Below, one piece after another: positions 1 to 13,239 of a stretch of 64,000 nucleotides of DNA (its first letter is position 1; each line of letters begins with the position of its first letter). The notes beneath the pieces are model-generated. The model had not been told where the DNA came from, did no database searches, and saw only the letters and a list, made by a program, of their open reading frames with translations. This stretch comes from Rhizophagus irregularis (taxonomy: Eukaryota; Glomeromycota; Glomeromycetes; Glomerales; Glomeraceae): assembly GCF_026210795.1 (NCBI RefSeq), contig NC_089441.1, forward strand, positions 434,001 to 498,000. The letters are read 5' to 3'. Made by a program: the position numbers and the translations under genes.

Positions 1-76
1 ATATTGATAAATGTTAATAATTAATTTGAGGTAATTCTATATTAGCTTAAATAAAGGTCATTCTATCCCACCTAAT

Positions 77-289
77 GTGTACACAATAATGGAGACATTA
101 ACAACAGGTGAAATATATAAGATGAAATTACAAGAAATTCGAGAAAAATTCCAAGAGGTCAAGAATGAAACCAATAGAGAAGAATTTAAAGCAATTGAGA
201 AACTTAATCAGTCGTATGCTGAAATTATATATATATTAAGTCAAATAGAAGTTAGAATGGCGGAAATGCATGCAAAGAAAATCATTTAA
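77..289 (+). CDS. Hypothetical small coiled-coil-like protein (70 aa)
   Basis: An open frame of 70 codons. The product is rich in Glu, Lys and Gln from about residue 15 on and looks helical, possibly a short coiled coil (heptad-like Leu/Ile spacing around residues 18-60). I recognise no family. The frame is short, no intron or homologue is visible in the window, and the region may belong to a gene that begins before the window. It could equally be a chance ORF or the last exon of a longer gene, so I give it low weight. Confidence 0.3.
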   Translation: MYTIMETLTTGEIYKMKLQEIREKFQEVKNETNREEFKAIEKLNQSYAEIIYILSQIEVRMAEMHAKKII

Positions 290-3222
290 TAGTAATTAGA
301 TTAGGCGGTTGAATTACTATTACGAAGATTCAATCTATGCTTAAAATGAAAAATAATAACTTGTAACAATAAATATGCTATTTTACATTAGAAAACATAT
401 TTTGATAGTTGGATGAATAATGCGAAAATCCAGTGTTTTATAGGCTTGATGTAGAGTAGTAAATTTTATAGGAGAAAACAAAATGCATCATTTATCCGTA
501 CAAAAATGTATTGAAGTATTAAAACTTAAAACTTGCATCACGAGCTTTGCAATTATTGCAGAGGATTTTACACTGTGATAAATTAGATAATGATGGAGCA
601 ATACAAAGAAAATTTCCATTATAATAACTTTTTTCGCCTTCAAACTTTCTTATTGTTGCTGAACACTCAAATCAGATATTCAAGTTTCGGTATACATAAT
701 ACATTAGATAAATCGTGACATTTCGGATTTTATCATTGTGTTTATTATCCTATACTTCTTTAACATTATTTCTATAAGGGAAGGAAAGGAAAATTTTAAG
801 AAGCTATAAAATAAACTCTAAATTATAAAAATTAACTAAAAACACTTTACTATGAAGACATTTCATAATAATAGATTAAAGTAGAGTCTACTATATATAA
901 ATAATATATAACGTCTTCGACCCTTTTAATGTGAGACAAATTATGAATTAAAATCTCAACAATCCCACGTTATAATTACGTTTTTCAAAAAATATCTTTA
1001 CATACATGGCTGATTTGGCTGATTTTACAAATCATGCGACTTTGCATAATAAATCCTATTAAGTAAATCTGGTTCTAAACCTGAAAATTTTTTGCACTTT
1101 GTATTACAGTACATCAAACAAGGGCGTTTACTTTAATATTCAGTATTCGACTAGAGATCCGTCCTATCACATTCAAATTTTTCTTTACATTTTTTTACTA
1201 CTGTAAGAAAAAAAAATATTCATTTCATTTGATTTAAACTGACTTCTTGTAAAAATATACTTTATAGTGTTAATTTCTAGATTATGATTTAAAAATTTTG
1301 TTTCAGAGATTGTTTTTAAGCTTGAATTACTCTAATATTACATTAAAACATGATAGTTTACATGTTAAGAATGTTAAGAGAAAAAAAATTGAGTAAATAC
1401 ATTGAAACAACGAAAGAAATTATTTTGCAAAATTTTTCAAAAATAAACTTTCTTCATTTCCCATCTATTATTTTATTTTACATATGTACACAACACGACT
1501 ACTAGAATAACGACATTGAAATAAAAATTATAATTATTTATCGCTGAAATAAAGTCAAAAAATGTGGACAAAAAATGTGGAAAATAAAAAACAAACTCAT
1601 CAAAAAAGAAACAATACAATGGTCTGAACTTGTATCAATCTGTTGCGTTTAGATGTTTAGTCGATCAAGACATGTCTTTTAATTAACAAGTTAGATATAG
1701 TCTGATTTCATTTTATAATTCATTTGAATTAAAATAAAGATAATAGACTTTGGCATGTTGTTTGATTTGACATATGTGGCATATTTCATTTAATTACATT
1801 TACTTTTTTGGTTCGAAATAGATTAGTTTAGATAATTTTATATTATAATATTGATAAGTAACAAGCTGTTTTTAAGTTTTCTATATTCTAACGTCAATAA
1901 ATTACTTCAAAATGGAAAAAATAGAAACATTTAAGCATTACCAATTACCAGTGCGAAATCGCCAAGCAAAAGTATCAAAGGAGGTATCACTTTTATACAT
2001 GATGTATAATATATTTTGAGTAAAAAATTATGATTCACATATCACTTCGGCTGTATTATCGTCAGTTTCTTCATTGGGTTAATATGTACAGTACTTGGAT
2101 AATTTAGATAGCGGATTTTTTGATTTGCTATAGAGTTACTTGTTCCAGCGCTAATATCAAATCAGTTATTAACAATTAAGCTTTAGCATCGCGTGACAAT
2201 ACATGTGGAATAACAATAATGTCAAAAAATCTTAATCGTCGCCAATTAAAGAGTTTCAAGTGAATTTTTAGTTAATCATGAATCATTCTATACTTGTTTG
2301 GGATAGTTCAGAATTTACAGCCTTAAATATATAAATTGAAGATGAAATTACGAAGCTCGAACTGATGCAGTAAGTGAAAGGTAGACCTTTTAGCATCTTC
2401 ATCAGATGGACAATTTCTAATTATTGACATTTTTCAGAGTTCATATCAATATGTAAGGAGTAATTAATTATTTTCTAAATGTTAGAATGAATTAAATTTT
2501 ATAAAAATTTTTTGATCTCTCCACGTAGAGATTTAATTGCAACAAGTTCAATTGAAGAAAAAGAAATTTATAGGTTATCCAAATATTGTTGAAATCGTAA
2601 TTTTAAACACATTCTCATGTCAACTTTTAACACGGATAAACGAAATACAAGAAGTTCTTTAAAAAAAAAAAAGACTTATTAACGATAAAAGTCATAAAAA
2701 TCCTCAGGCATCCAACCTAGAGTTAAGATCGCTCTATCAGAATATCTGTTGGTAATTTATTCTTTTAAAAAATATGACGTGCCAATATAGACTTTTAAAT
2801 ACCAACTCCTGCTATTTTAAATAATTAACATAAAATAAATTGAAAAATCTGCCACTTGCAGTAATTTTAAAATACATGAGTTTGTATTTAAAAAATACCA
2901 ATCTGTCTATATTGGTGCATCATAAAAAAATAATTATATCATACACTTTTCTAATTTCCTATTTCTTTCTTTGTGTTTATTTAATTATGATGTTCATTCT
3001 TTTTTTCGGATTTCTAGTTGTTACCAGTGTTTGAAATTTAAAATTTAGATTATTTTATAAGTGCAGAAAATTAATCACATAAAAATAGTGTTTTTTTTTA
3101 AATCCAATAATATTTATTTAATTTACCAAAAAATTGAATACAAAATGAATAATATATAATAATCCCCTTAATAGATATATAGTAAATATAAATTATGAAT
3201 ATACCATGCATTATACACATCA
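290..3222. other. Intergenic, no supported gene
   Basis: Very A+T-rich with no long frame on either strand. One exon-like start is visible at 1912: ATG followed by 23 further sense codons, then a GT at 1984, but I could not find a convincing continuation. Poly(A) and poly(T) runs and short AT repeats fill the rest. Confidence 0.5.
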
Positions 3223-4959
3223 CTAATACATCTCATCTATAAATTCATAGGCTCTAACATATAAATTATTATATTCTTTAACTTTAATATTATATGATTC
3301 AAATTCTTTTAATTCATCCGTCATAAAAAACAACTCTTTTTTATCCCTATATGTACTTGCTTGAATTTCTATATATCCTTCAATAGCTAAATATTCAACC
3401 CTTTTTTCTTTCATAATATATTCCTTTATATATGGTAAAAAATCATCAAATAAATTATTAATTTTGAATAATAATTTCTTAATAAAAACATGGTTTAAAC
3501 TCTTTAAAAATACTTCCCAAATATTTTTTCTAATCTGAGTATTAAAATATAAATTCAAATATTCTAATTTACAAGGAAGAACATGTGCTAATCTTAATAA
3601 TAATTCTATTCTAGATTCATCTTTTTCATCATATGAAGTAAAAGTAGATATAGAAAGATAATTAAGGGTTTGTTCAAAAATTTTGACTGAATCTAATACA
3701 ATATGAGCTTTTTGAATACTAGATGTATGTATACCAAAAAATTTAATTCTCTTACAATAATTATTAATAAATTCTAATGATTTATATTTTAATTCATCAT
3801 TTACATATAAATCAAATCCAATATTTTCTAAATATTCCCCAACTTTTTGAAATAATTTCATTAATAATTCAATTTGAAAATTTCTATTTTCATCACTCAT
3901 AAAAAATTCATGTTCATCCTTTCTTATAAATAAAGATATTAATTTAAATGGTTTGTTAAGATCAATGATTTGTTGAATAAAATTAGAATTAAAAATTAAA
4001 CAATCAATTACATGAATAGATTCTAAAACATTTAATTGTTCAAATGCCTTTTTTATATATATTATAGTCCTAAAATCAATTCTATGAAATATAATATTCT
4101 TTAAAGATTTTGAACTATCAGTATTACCACCAATAATATTATATAATGGTATACTTTCAGAAGAAAATGGAAGCATATATTCATTTATATATCTAATATG
4201 TGAAAAAATAATTTTTAAATTTTTTTGTGAATTAATAATTTGTGATAATTGATTTTCAATTATAAAATGATTATCTTTAAAACTTTTATATTCAGAAAAT
4301 CTAATATGAAATGATGAAATTGAATTACAATGATAATAAAAACATTTTAAAAATTCATAATTAAAATCATATTTTTTAATAGCTTCATTAAAATGAAGTT
4401 TTAAATTTTTTAAATTATTAATAAATTTTGAATTATCTAATATTAAATTAAAAGTAGAATTAAAATATTTTTTACCCATAGTAAGGTATTTATATGAAAT
4501 TTCAATTTCAAAAGTATTTAATTTTGCTTCATTTTCAATAAATATTTTAATTAATAAAAAAAAAATACGTCCATTTGAAAAAGTAAAATTTTTATTTGTT
4601 CTATTAATTTCAAACCAATTTATAATAATTGAACATATATTTCTTGTATTTATACATTTAATAAAATTGGAATAATTAAAAAATGTTTTTGTTGGTAATA
4701 TAATTCCACATTTATTTAATAATGTTTTGTCACTTTCATTTATTTTTTGTAAATAAATTTCAATAAAATGAAAATTTTTATAGTTTTTAGGATTTTTCAT
4801 TGAAAAAGGATCTTTCCATAATAATGGAATCGTAATTTGACACAAAAATTTATTAACTAAAATACATGAACGTAATGTTGGAATGTCATCTTGAAAATAT
4901 TGAATAATATCATATGTTAATTCGGGAAAATTTCCTAAAAATACTTTTGAGCATGCCAT
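3223..4959 (-). CDS. F-box-like domain protein with LRR-like C-terminal region (578 aa)
   Basis: Single-exon gene starting at the ATG at 4959. The first 45 residues look like a degenerate F-box: a Pro-Glu-Leu-Thr start, then an Ile-rich helix, then a Cys-Ile-Leu-Val-Asn-Lys stretch and an Ile-Pro-Leu-Leu-Trp-Lys end. The remaining ~530 residues are Leu/Ile/Asn-rich, with irregular repeats built around phrases such as LKNLKLHF, LESIHVIDC and LEYLNLYF, as expected of degenerate leucine-rich repeats. By family knowledge, the F-box would bind Skp1 in an SCF ubiquitin ligase and the C-terminal part would choose the substrate. Such genes are strongly expanded in Rhizophagus. No frameshift or stop is seen, so it appears intact. 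The substrate is unknown. Confidence 0.85.
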   Translation of the reverse strand: MACSKVFLGNFPELTYDIIQYFQDDIPTLRSCILVNKFLCQITIPLLWKDPFSMKNPKNYKNFHFIEIYLQKINESDKTLLNKCGIILPTKTFFNYSNFIKCINTRNICSIIINWFEINRTNKNFTFSNGRIFFLLIKIFIENEAKLNTFEIEISYKYLTMGKKYFNSTFNLILDNSKFINNLKNLKLHFNEAIKKYDFNYEFLKCFYYHCNSISSFHIRFSEYKSFKDNHFIIENQLSQIINSQKNLKIIFSHIRYINEYMLPFSSESIPLYNIIGGNTDSSKSLKNIIFHRIDFRTIIYIKKAFEQLNVLESIHVIDCLIFNSNFIQQIIDLNKPFKLISLFIRKDEHEFFMSDENRNFQIELLMKLFQKVGEYLENIGFDLYVNDELKYKSLEFINNYCKRIKFFGIHTSSIQKAHIVLDSVKIFEQTLNYLSISTFTSYDEKDESRIELLLRLAHVLPCKLEYLNLYFNTQIRKNIWEVFLKSLNHVFIKKLLFKINNLFDDFLPYIKEYIMKEKRVEYLAIEGYIEIQASTYRDKKELFFMTDELKEFESYNIKVKEYNNLYVRAYEFIDEMY

Positions 4960-6776
4960 ATTGCAAAAACGAAGAAAGAAAAAAAAGAAAAAAAAGGGAA
5001 TTACTCGGAGAGTTTGAGTTATTTTCTTTGATATATATGGTGATCAAGTGAAATACCTATTCCATTTATAGATAACAAGGAATCATCATTTTAACCAATC
5101 AGTTTACAGAAATTCGCAAAAAAATTCAAAAATGATTTTGATGCAAATTTATGTCGATCATTATTAATTTTTTTCTGATATCAATTTTCATTCCTTAAAT
5201 AATAATATGATGGCAGAGGATACAAATTCATTGAGAAAGAATTTGGATGAATTTTGGATGAATTAAAACTAGAATTAGAATAAGAACAAAAAGAACTAAA
5301 AAATTTAGCAGTAGAATCAAGGATTTTGTCAGCAGTACAAGTTCATGAATAATGGTCGTTGAAATAAACATCTCAAGTGTCTATTAAAATATCATTCTAG
5401 AATTTATTAAATATTACCGTATAACGTATTTAACAAAAAAAATATGTAATTCTAGAAATTATAACTATATATTTTTATATTTTTTTATTAGGTTATAACT
5501 ATATTTTTTATATTTTGTTAAAATTTATTTATTGAGATGGAAGAATTCTTTTTATAGGTCATTTAAATAACCATTCAATATTGGTATCAAAGTTTTATAC
5601 TTATATTTAAATTAAAACAAATAAAGAGTTAATATATGTCATTTATATCTTGCTTCAAATCTATAATTTACCAATGTAAAATTAAAAGTATATAAAAGTG
5701 AATAATGCAGATTGATCAAGTGAATAACATAAAGTTACAAGTTTTACTTATATAATACTGATAATATTTATAAGGATTTGTTACTTTCTTCACTCTATCA
5801 GTTCCAACACTGTCACTATTTTTATCAACAGTCGAAATAATGATAAAACAAATTTTTTAAGATTAAGAAAATTACATTCATTAAAAAAGGATCCTTATGA
5901 ATTCTATCTTAAAATAAATAAAAAATGTTTAGAATTACTTTGAAAAGAATAGCAAAGACAGTAGAAATCAACAGATTGGAAGTATTTAGTAATCAATATT
6001 TTCTGTCACAACTTTAAACAATTCATATCTTATGTTGTATAATTTTGGAAAAGATCAAGGCTGATTTTGATTGTCAATCCGAAAAAAAATTTTTTTTTTT
6101 AAAAAAAAAGTGAATTACATCTTTTTATCACTACAAAGAGTATTTCGGTTTTCATGGTAGTTTTTTTTTTAAAAAAATTTAAAAATATATTAAATATGCA
6201 AGTCCAGCAACATTAGCAATTACTAGAGCTAAATCAGTAGATCAAATGATGATACAAAGTATGGTTTTACAGTATGTCAATCATCATCATCGCACCAAAT
6301 ATTAGCAGGCGGAGTTTCATGCAATTTTTAATTCTGCCCGAAATCCTACCCTAATTTCTGGTAATACTCAATTTTTTATACCTCAAATGACGATAATAGA
6401 ATTTTACGGGAGTTACGAAAATCTAAAAAAAAAATTCGCTTAAACAGTTAAACAGTTAAACTCGTTTTACGAAGAGAATTTTCTGTTTAAAGATATCAAT
6501 ACTTAGGAACTTAAGAGTTAATCACGTTGCAATAAAAAAAAGGTTTTATTATTATTATCAAAACTTTAATATATAGACAGATTTCAAATTCATAAATTAA
6601 AATATAATCTATTAAAAATATTTTTAATACAAATTGTGAAGTTATAAAAAGTAAATTCAATTATTGACACCAAAAAAAAAAACATTATACTACATTTCCG
6701 TCCGTCATTTAAAATACTATACAATAATAAATACATTTTTTTACAAATTCATACCATTGTTAAAATAACCCAATTA
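4960..6776. other. Intergenic with decayed coding traces
   Basis: No intact gene. Short coding-like traces broken by stops occur around 5205-5360 (plus strand, Glu/Leu-rich), 5870-6010 and 6195-6340, possibly remnants of a mobile element. A T-tract/A-tract foldback lies near 6090-6110. Nothing here can be named. Confidence 0.4.
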
Positions 6777-8310
6777 TTAATGTTCTAATAAGTAATGTTT
6801 AATCACGGATTTAATTTCAGTAAGTTCATGTTCGATGAGATTTGTCCGTTCATCTTGACTGAGCTTTAATCGATTAGGTGAAAGTTTTAGAATTTGATCT
6901 TTAGCGTCATTTGGATCATCAACGTCAATCACAAAAACATTTGGGGTTTTTTCCTTAAGGAGTTTATGTGCGTAACCCCATGGATTCACACGAGAATCAC
7001 CAAAGAGTACCACAGCAATGCCTCCAACAACTCCTATTTAATTACCAAAAGAATGAATTAATTAAACACCCAATAAAATTGTTAAAATATACTAAAAATA
7101 TATATATACTAACCTAGAGCACCACCAGCTGATCCAATAGCACCTAGAATAGTGGATGAACTATATTGAAAGTTTGTAAGTAAAATAAGTTAATTATTAA
7201 CACAGTATTTTAAATAACTCTATCGTTAATAATGTTTTGTTAAAACCGTTAATTACCGATTTTCAGTTGTTGATTCCTGAATAAAACTTCCAGCAGCCAC
7301 AGAGAAATAACCAGTTGTTCCAGGTGGTGCATTAAATGGATTACTATTAAAAGGAAAATAATTAACTAAGCTTTCTATCTTTGGTGTTGTATGGTAATGG
7401 GGACCAAATCCTATAATAGCACTAGCATCACCCGGAAGAATAGCATTATATACGCTCGTTTTAAATTTGACCTAGAAAATACATAATAAAGGTTAATAAA
7501 ATAATGTGAATTAAACTGAAAAATTGCTTATAATGTAAACCGTCTTACCAATGCAACATATTGAGACATTCCAGCAATAAAATTCCATTGAAGTTTCAAC
7601 TCTGATCGAGTAGCCTTGTCCATTTCACTAACAACCTTGTCTGGTTGCAGAAATGGATCGAAATCTAATAAAAATATTAAAAAAAAAAAAATTTAATGAA
7701 TTGAACAAACTTTTTAAATCTATTCTCTTGATAATTTACTAACCAGGGGAAATTAATTGTACGGAAAGTGAAGCTATGCCAAGAGCATTTACTTCTGCAG
7801 CGGTTGTATTTTCATAAAAATAGAATCCAATCTTTGACAAACCATCAATAGGCTTGTCTGGGTGGGCATACTTGATAGTTTTGTTAGCCTTGAAGGTATA
7901 ACAGAAATTTCGATGGGCACCCAAATCGGTTACATCAGTACTTATATAGCTATTACAACTATTAAGGTCATTATTGACCCCATTTTTCATTATAAAATCG
8001 CAACGTAATATTGTCAGGTCTGAAGACGTCCCACATATTTTTATATCTATAAAAAAAAAAAATAATAATTTACTTTTAGTTGGATTCAATTTTTCGTAAT
8101 TTAATCTGTTGATAGTAAATAATAAGGTTTACCAGGAACATCTATTTGATCCAAGAAATTTTGCTCAACATTCAGAAGTGGCTTATCTGTTGCAAGTGTA
8201 TATATCAAATAAGCTAAGTAGGTGACATAAATTACAGTAAGTAATCCACATATAACGAAGCGGAGATTGCGAAATCGTCTTGACTCATCCTCTCGCTTAA
8301 CAAATTCCAT
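6777..8310 (-). CDS. Two-pass membrane protein family, member A (6 exons, 362 aa, single C-terminal repeat)
   Basis: Exons by comparison with three paralogues in this window: 8310-8133, 8019-7744, 7664-7549, 7471-7257, 7160-7114, 7033-6777. All junctions are GT...AG and the phases agree (1,1,0,2,1), giving 362 codons plus stop. The N-terminus is basic (KRED...RRFRNLR), then a membrane segment at about 17-39. A ~220-residue middle domain has three conserved Cys (in LRCDF, NSCNSY and NFCYTFKANKT) and a conserved KFKTS...PPGTTGYFS block. A Gly/Ala-rich second membrane segment lies at ~263-288. The charged tail of ~70 residues holds one copy of a repeat (LIEHELTEIKSVI) that is multiplied in the other members. 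Basic flanks suggest both ends are cytosolic. I recognise no named family, so the function is unknown. Opposite strand to B, C and D. Confidence 0.85.
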
Positions 8311-9665
8311 AATTTAATATAATTTTTAATAAAATTGTAAAAATAATAAGAAACTGTTTTAGCTAAGTTAAGTTCGAAGTATCAATTTTGAACTGGTTTA
8401 TATTTTACGCCAACTCGCTTTTTTGTGGAACGATAATCGGGTTTCACAGGAAAAGTGAATAATTGTATTGTAAATTTCTAAATGAAGAATAATATACGAT
8501 AAAAGTATTTCCAAATTAATTTAAGTGATTGAAATGGCAAATTTCTTAATGAAATATACTTAATGAAATATGATCGTGATTGAAAATTCGTTTTATTTTT
8601 AAAAAAAAATTACACAAATAAATTCAAACAATTTTTTTTTAGATTTATTATTATCCAAAATAAAATATCCTTATTCTTCATTTTTGATTATTCTCCCATA
8701 AAAAGAATAAAAAAAGAATATAAGGTGAAACTTAATGAAGAAAGAATTATCAAAATTCGGAATTTGATGTACAAACAAAGAAAACTTAAATCTGTGTAAC
8801 AAAGTTAGTTACACGACAATTGCGACAACTTAATTAACAGAATTAGAAAATATCCTGAATAATGATGAAAATTATCGAATTATTCTCAAAAGAATTTTCT
8901 AAATTTTAATTTATTTTCATTTTTCGGTTTTTAACCAAATTAAAAACTTTGGTTTCTACGAGTTTTTGTAGAATGTCGTTATGGAATCTTATTTAATCAT
9001 GCACTTTTACATATTTCATTGATAATTGCTACATTTAGTTTTTTTTTGTGGATAAGTAAACAAATAATCTAACTAAATTTGTTATTCGGGTCATGTCGGA
9101 TCATGCCGGGTCATGCAGGACGGGAATAAAGGGCATCATTTTACCGGTTTATTTTTCTGTGATACAGTACAATTTAGCCAGACATAACATACCCGAGTAT
9201 CCGGAAACTTAATGATTCAATATTGTGAATTGTGAATTAATAATTATCAATTTAGTTCAATTAGCGATCTGCTAAATATTTTCGTTATCGAAAAGGTGTT
9301 TAAAAAAGAAAAAAATAATAATGTTTAATTATTTATTAAGACAATAACGTGTTATAATTATGGATTTAAAATAATTGAACGATGTTATTTTTCTTGAATA
9401 TGAATGTTCAACAACGAAAATATATTTAAAAAATGCATGCACAATCAATCAATCTATAATTTTGTACAGGAAATGTTACACGTTAAAGCTTACAAATAAA
9501 ATAAAATAATTTTTCCAATTATGGATGTATTTTGCAGAAATAAATCCTTGTGCAGGGATTGTGTAATACGAATATCTAAATGATGACCCATGCTTATGTT
9601 AATGAAGCTGACATCAATTTATTTTTTTTAATTTCTCGAAATTACACATTATTTTTGATGTGTTC
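8311..9665. other. Upstream region of member A and A+T-rich spacer
   Basis: The first ~150 bases hold the presumed promoter of member A (see the separate box). Around 9085-9125 there is a short imperfect repeat of GGTCATGCCGGGTCATG type, GC-richer than its surroundings and probably a transposon remnant. No gene is supported. Confidence 0.4.
8435..8450 (-). promoter_or_regulatory. Candidate conserved promoter box of member A
   Basis: On the minus strand this reads CCTGTGAAACCCGATT, about 125 bases before the ATG. A near-identical box (CTTGTGAAACCGGATT) stands ~95 bases before member B, at 23935-23955 in the orphan module, and in weaker form before C and D. Because the rest of A's upstream region is largely different, the match may be functional. 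No factor is assigned. Confidence 0.4.
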
Positions 9666-11036
9666 TTATCCATTCTTTACATTAGATAAATCTTCATCAT
9701 TTTCGAAATATAAACGCAAACAATTTCCTTTTCGACTCATCCAACAAAACAGGTTAATTCCTGTAAATAAATCCAATACCTCATGATTATCAAACATATT
9801 ACCATTTGCTATGTCAAAAAATTTCATTGTATTCGTTTCATCCGGTCCATATCCATAAGTAAAATATTTATAATGATTTCTTAAATATTTGAAAGTGGCT
9901 TTCATTGCAATTCCTGTGAAAAACAATTTTTGATTAATAAAGCCGTTAAAGTTAGAGATTGGGTTTTGCGCAGAATTCAAGGATGATATACCTTTGGGTC
10001 AAAACTATATCTCTATATTCCATTTTTCAATTTAAGGCTCATTTTATCCCAGGGCGCATGTCTTTATCACCAGAAACTAAAACAATTGTGCCAGGTTCAT
10101 TTTGAAGACTAGCTTGTGTTACAACACATGCGTTTCCCATTCTCATTTCTGAATCAACCTCTTTTTCGTGATTTTGGCGGCCTCGGTCGAAAGTTTCTAC
10201 TTCAGACCCTGCCTTTTCGATATATTTTTGAGAATCGTATGATGGAGGCGTGATCAAACAAGGTATGGCATACTTCCTACTTCGCGATCATTTATAATTA
10301 ACTTTAGGAGCTTTCCATAATCAATTCTTAAATTTCTAAAATATCAAATTCCATCTTTATTAACTGCGTTATATAAATTTTCTAATTCACCAACATTAAT
10401 CATCCCTTGAATATTGACATTTGAATTGTCCACAAAAATGTGGACTCGTCCAGGGGGTCTCATATTGGCTATATAGAAAAAAGAAAGAAAAAAGGCGGTC
10501 ACATTACCTTAAATATGACACGGTGCGAGCAAAAAAAACTAAGCCATAATTTTTTATTTTGAAATCTTGATATTATTGAAAATATAACAATGAAGACGAA
10601 AAAAAAAAATTGTGATTAAAAAATTAAGTTCACTCACGTTGACTAAGTTATTACGACTCACTTACCAGCAATGGGTTGCTCTACGATAATGTGTAATTTG
10701 TTTTTTGGGCGGTTTTGACGACAAAAAGCAGGAAAGAAAAGCACAAGAATAAGTAAGTATTCAGTATTATTTTCAAATATATAAAAAGCGCTGGAAAAAA
10801 TGAAGCTTGCTTACCTCCTTTAATTTGTTCAACCAATTCTGCGATTGCTGAAGCTGGTCCATATTTCAGTCTGTACGGGCTAGGATCACGAGTAAGCTGT
10901 TCCTCATTCAAATGAAGGAAGGCTTTACCAGAGACCTCTTGATCATATATTACGTCAATAACATTTCCCCCAAGCCCTAATACAGTTTGCAAAAATCCCT
11001 TAACCCTATCTCGATCCCATCCATTAATTTCTTTCC
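9666..11036 (-). pseudogene. Decayed NYN-domain (LabA/PIN-like) gene with SAM-like N-terminal exon
   Basis: Exon 11036-10815 encodes a SAM-like segment (GWDRDRVKGFLQT ... VSGKAFLHLNEEQL ... YGPASAIAELV). A 15-nt micro-exon at 10680-10666 and a main exon from 10468 join in phase to give the NYN start (IFVDNSNVNIQG), then ENLYNAVNKDG. An in-frame TGA lies at 10346-10344. A second break lies near 10260, where the frame shifts before the TPPS segment. The frame resumes through ETFDRGRQNHEKEVD and VSGDKDMRPGIK, then stops at 10041-10039. A C-terminal piece (YFTYGYGPD ... INLFCW) is readable at 9980-9666. NYN domains are predicted metal-dependent RNases with acidic sites such as the VDNSN and SGDKD residues, both present here. 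With at least three lesions this copy should be dead. Sequencing error is the alternative. Confidence 0.75.
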
Positions 11037-12910
11037 CTACAAAAAAAAAAATTCTGGAAAAACTCCGACAATAACCCAGAATTTGAGACGATAAGTTAGT
11101 TCTCCACAATATTCACCGGAACCCTTTATAGCGTTCCATATACTTTTTTCTTTATGATCTCTATTGCATATAGGAGTTAGGTACGGTCTTCAGCTTCGAA
11201 ACAGAAGTTCAAGGTGTCACACTGTGGTAATTCGGTAAGTGGTGGGATTTTTTTTCTTATTATTTAATAAATTACTAATTAGTAATAAATATTTATTATT
11301 AACTAAATAGGAATGCATATGGGTGTTGAAAATTGAAATGAATAAGTGATAAAAACATTTTGTAAAAAACAAATGACCATAAAGTTTGTCTAACAAAAAT
11401 GTAATCAAAATTTTTGGAAGACATTATTTTATTTAGACATTAATAGATATTTGTAAAATATTATAAATATTAATTTAATATGATTCTTTATTACCTTGGA
11501 TAATATATTTAATAATTTAATGTTCCCTTTTTCTTTGCAAGTAAAGTAAATAAAGAGACGATAATATAAAATAATTATATGAGCACAAATTACTTATTAA
11601 TAATGATTTATCCAATGATTATTGGTTTATAAAAAAAGGTTTTTCTTATTTTCGAATATTTTGAATATTTTGGTTATCTGTTATTGTCACGCTAAAAATA
11701 TGACGTAAAGTGGGAATATTAAATAATGCAAAGAAATAATTCTAAAAAAAAATACTAATTATTTAATGACATGTTACCTATTAATAATCAAACAATTACA
11801 AATTATGATTTTATTTTCTTTGTTTCGAGTATTTTGGCTAGTTTTTATTGTCACACCAATGAAACTTGTTATAAAACAATTAAAACAATTGCATCTTTAA
11901 TAATTTGTTAAACAATCCCTAACCCTAATTGATTAATGAAATCGTGATTCAACTGATTCGTGAAATCATGATTATAATAATAAAAGATTAAAAAATTTGT
12001 GTAAATTGAAATTTACGAGGCTTCTTAATTTATTCGTTATAATGAGAATTGAAAAGCTTAAATATATAAACGATATAATAATGGTTTTATATTCCGTGCG
12101 TATATCATTAATATTGTGATTTTATATTATGCAAATTATAATTTTTACATGATCAATCATATTACTACTAACCTTTACCACAATGTTATATAGGTGATCT
12201 TAAGTTAAGATTATATTATTACACTCAACGAATAAGCAGTGTTTTTTTTTTAAAAAAAAATGTATTTAATATTTTAAATCAAGAAACGAGGAATACATAC
12301 TGATCCTAAAAATATATAAACGTGGAATATAATAATTTATAAATATGTTAAACGTATTTTAAATAAGCGAACGAGCATTTACTGTATATATGTACTTTTT
12401 TATCTAAGTTATTTAAACCAGTTATTATTAGTGAACGATTTCTTTAAATACAGTAATACACTTGTAGCTTAGAATACAGTGATGGAAACACACAATTTTT
12501 AAATGATTCGAATGACGTCATGTAAATTTACAATATTAGCCAAATTTCGAAAGTTGCCCAGAATTAGGAATATGAAATTAAAATGGGTTTGACCAGAATT
12601 ACAAAGTTCATATGATGTGGCTACGTGACGACGTGTCGACGTGTCGTGACGTTCACTAACTAAAAATTAATACGCATCATTACGCATCAACGAAATTTTA
12701 AATAATGTTATTAATGTGAAAATTTCAGAAAATACGCAGCAATTAACATGCGGCTTGCGCAGTAATGATTAAATGGCATATGATGAGTCATATCATTTCA
12801 GTATAATAATATCATTGTTCATAGTAAGTCAATCATGATCACCGATAATCACACTGACTAAATGAAATGATGAATTATTTATTTATTAAATTGTTTGCTT
12901 TTTCTTTAGG
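11037..12910. other. A+T-rich spacer, no gene seen
   Basis: Direct reading finds only low-complexity A/T sequence and short chance frames. A T8A8-type foldback occurs at 12242-12260 and a GACGTG-rich patch at 12620-12655. The upstream exon or exons of the NYN pseudogene may once have lain at its left edge. Confidence 0.4.
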
Positions 12911-12913
12911 TCT

Positions 12914-13175
12914 CTCTAGACGATTCTCCTTTGACAACAACTCTTCTTTAGCAAACGAGCAGCAGTAAAGAGAATGTCAAAATTTACTATTGTGCGCAAT
13001 AACTTTTGATTTTGGAGACGCCCTTTGGGGTATATTTTATTTGAAGAACGTTACAAACACCCTAGGCGATTTCTCCTTTGGCAACAACTCCTCAAGAGAA
13101 TATCAAGTCAACTGTGGATTATGCGCAACAACTTTTGATTTTGGAGACGTCTTGGGATATATTTTATTTGAAGTA
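12914..13175. repeat. Diverged tandem duplication (two copies of ~115-137 bp)
   Basis: Copy 1 (12914-13050) and copy 2 (13061-13175) share blocks such as TCTCCTTTG.CAACAACTC, ACTTTTGATTTTGGAGACG and ATATTTTATTTGAAG. The 81-codon open frame at 12990-13235 simply reads across both copies and encodes the same phrase (TFDFGD) twice, so I treat it as a product of the repeat rather than a gene. Confidence 0.65.
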
Positions 13176-13239
13176 CACTACAACGGTAAGTTGTTCCTAA
13201 CAACTTACATATCTATGATAATTGTCATTCCATAGCTCC

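Noticed and set aside
7739-8310. Two or three separate small genes on the minus strand (7739-8089, 8101-8310, 6777-7013)
   Set aside because: They are exons of one gene, shown by conserved phase and by three paralogues with the same structure.
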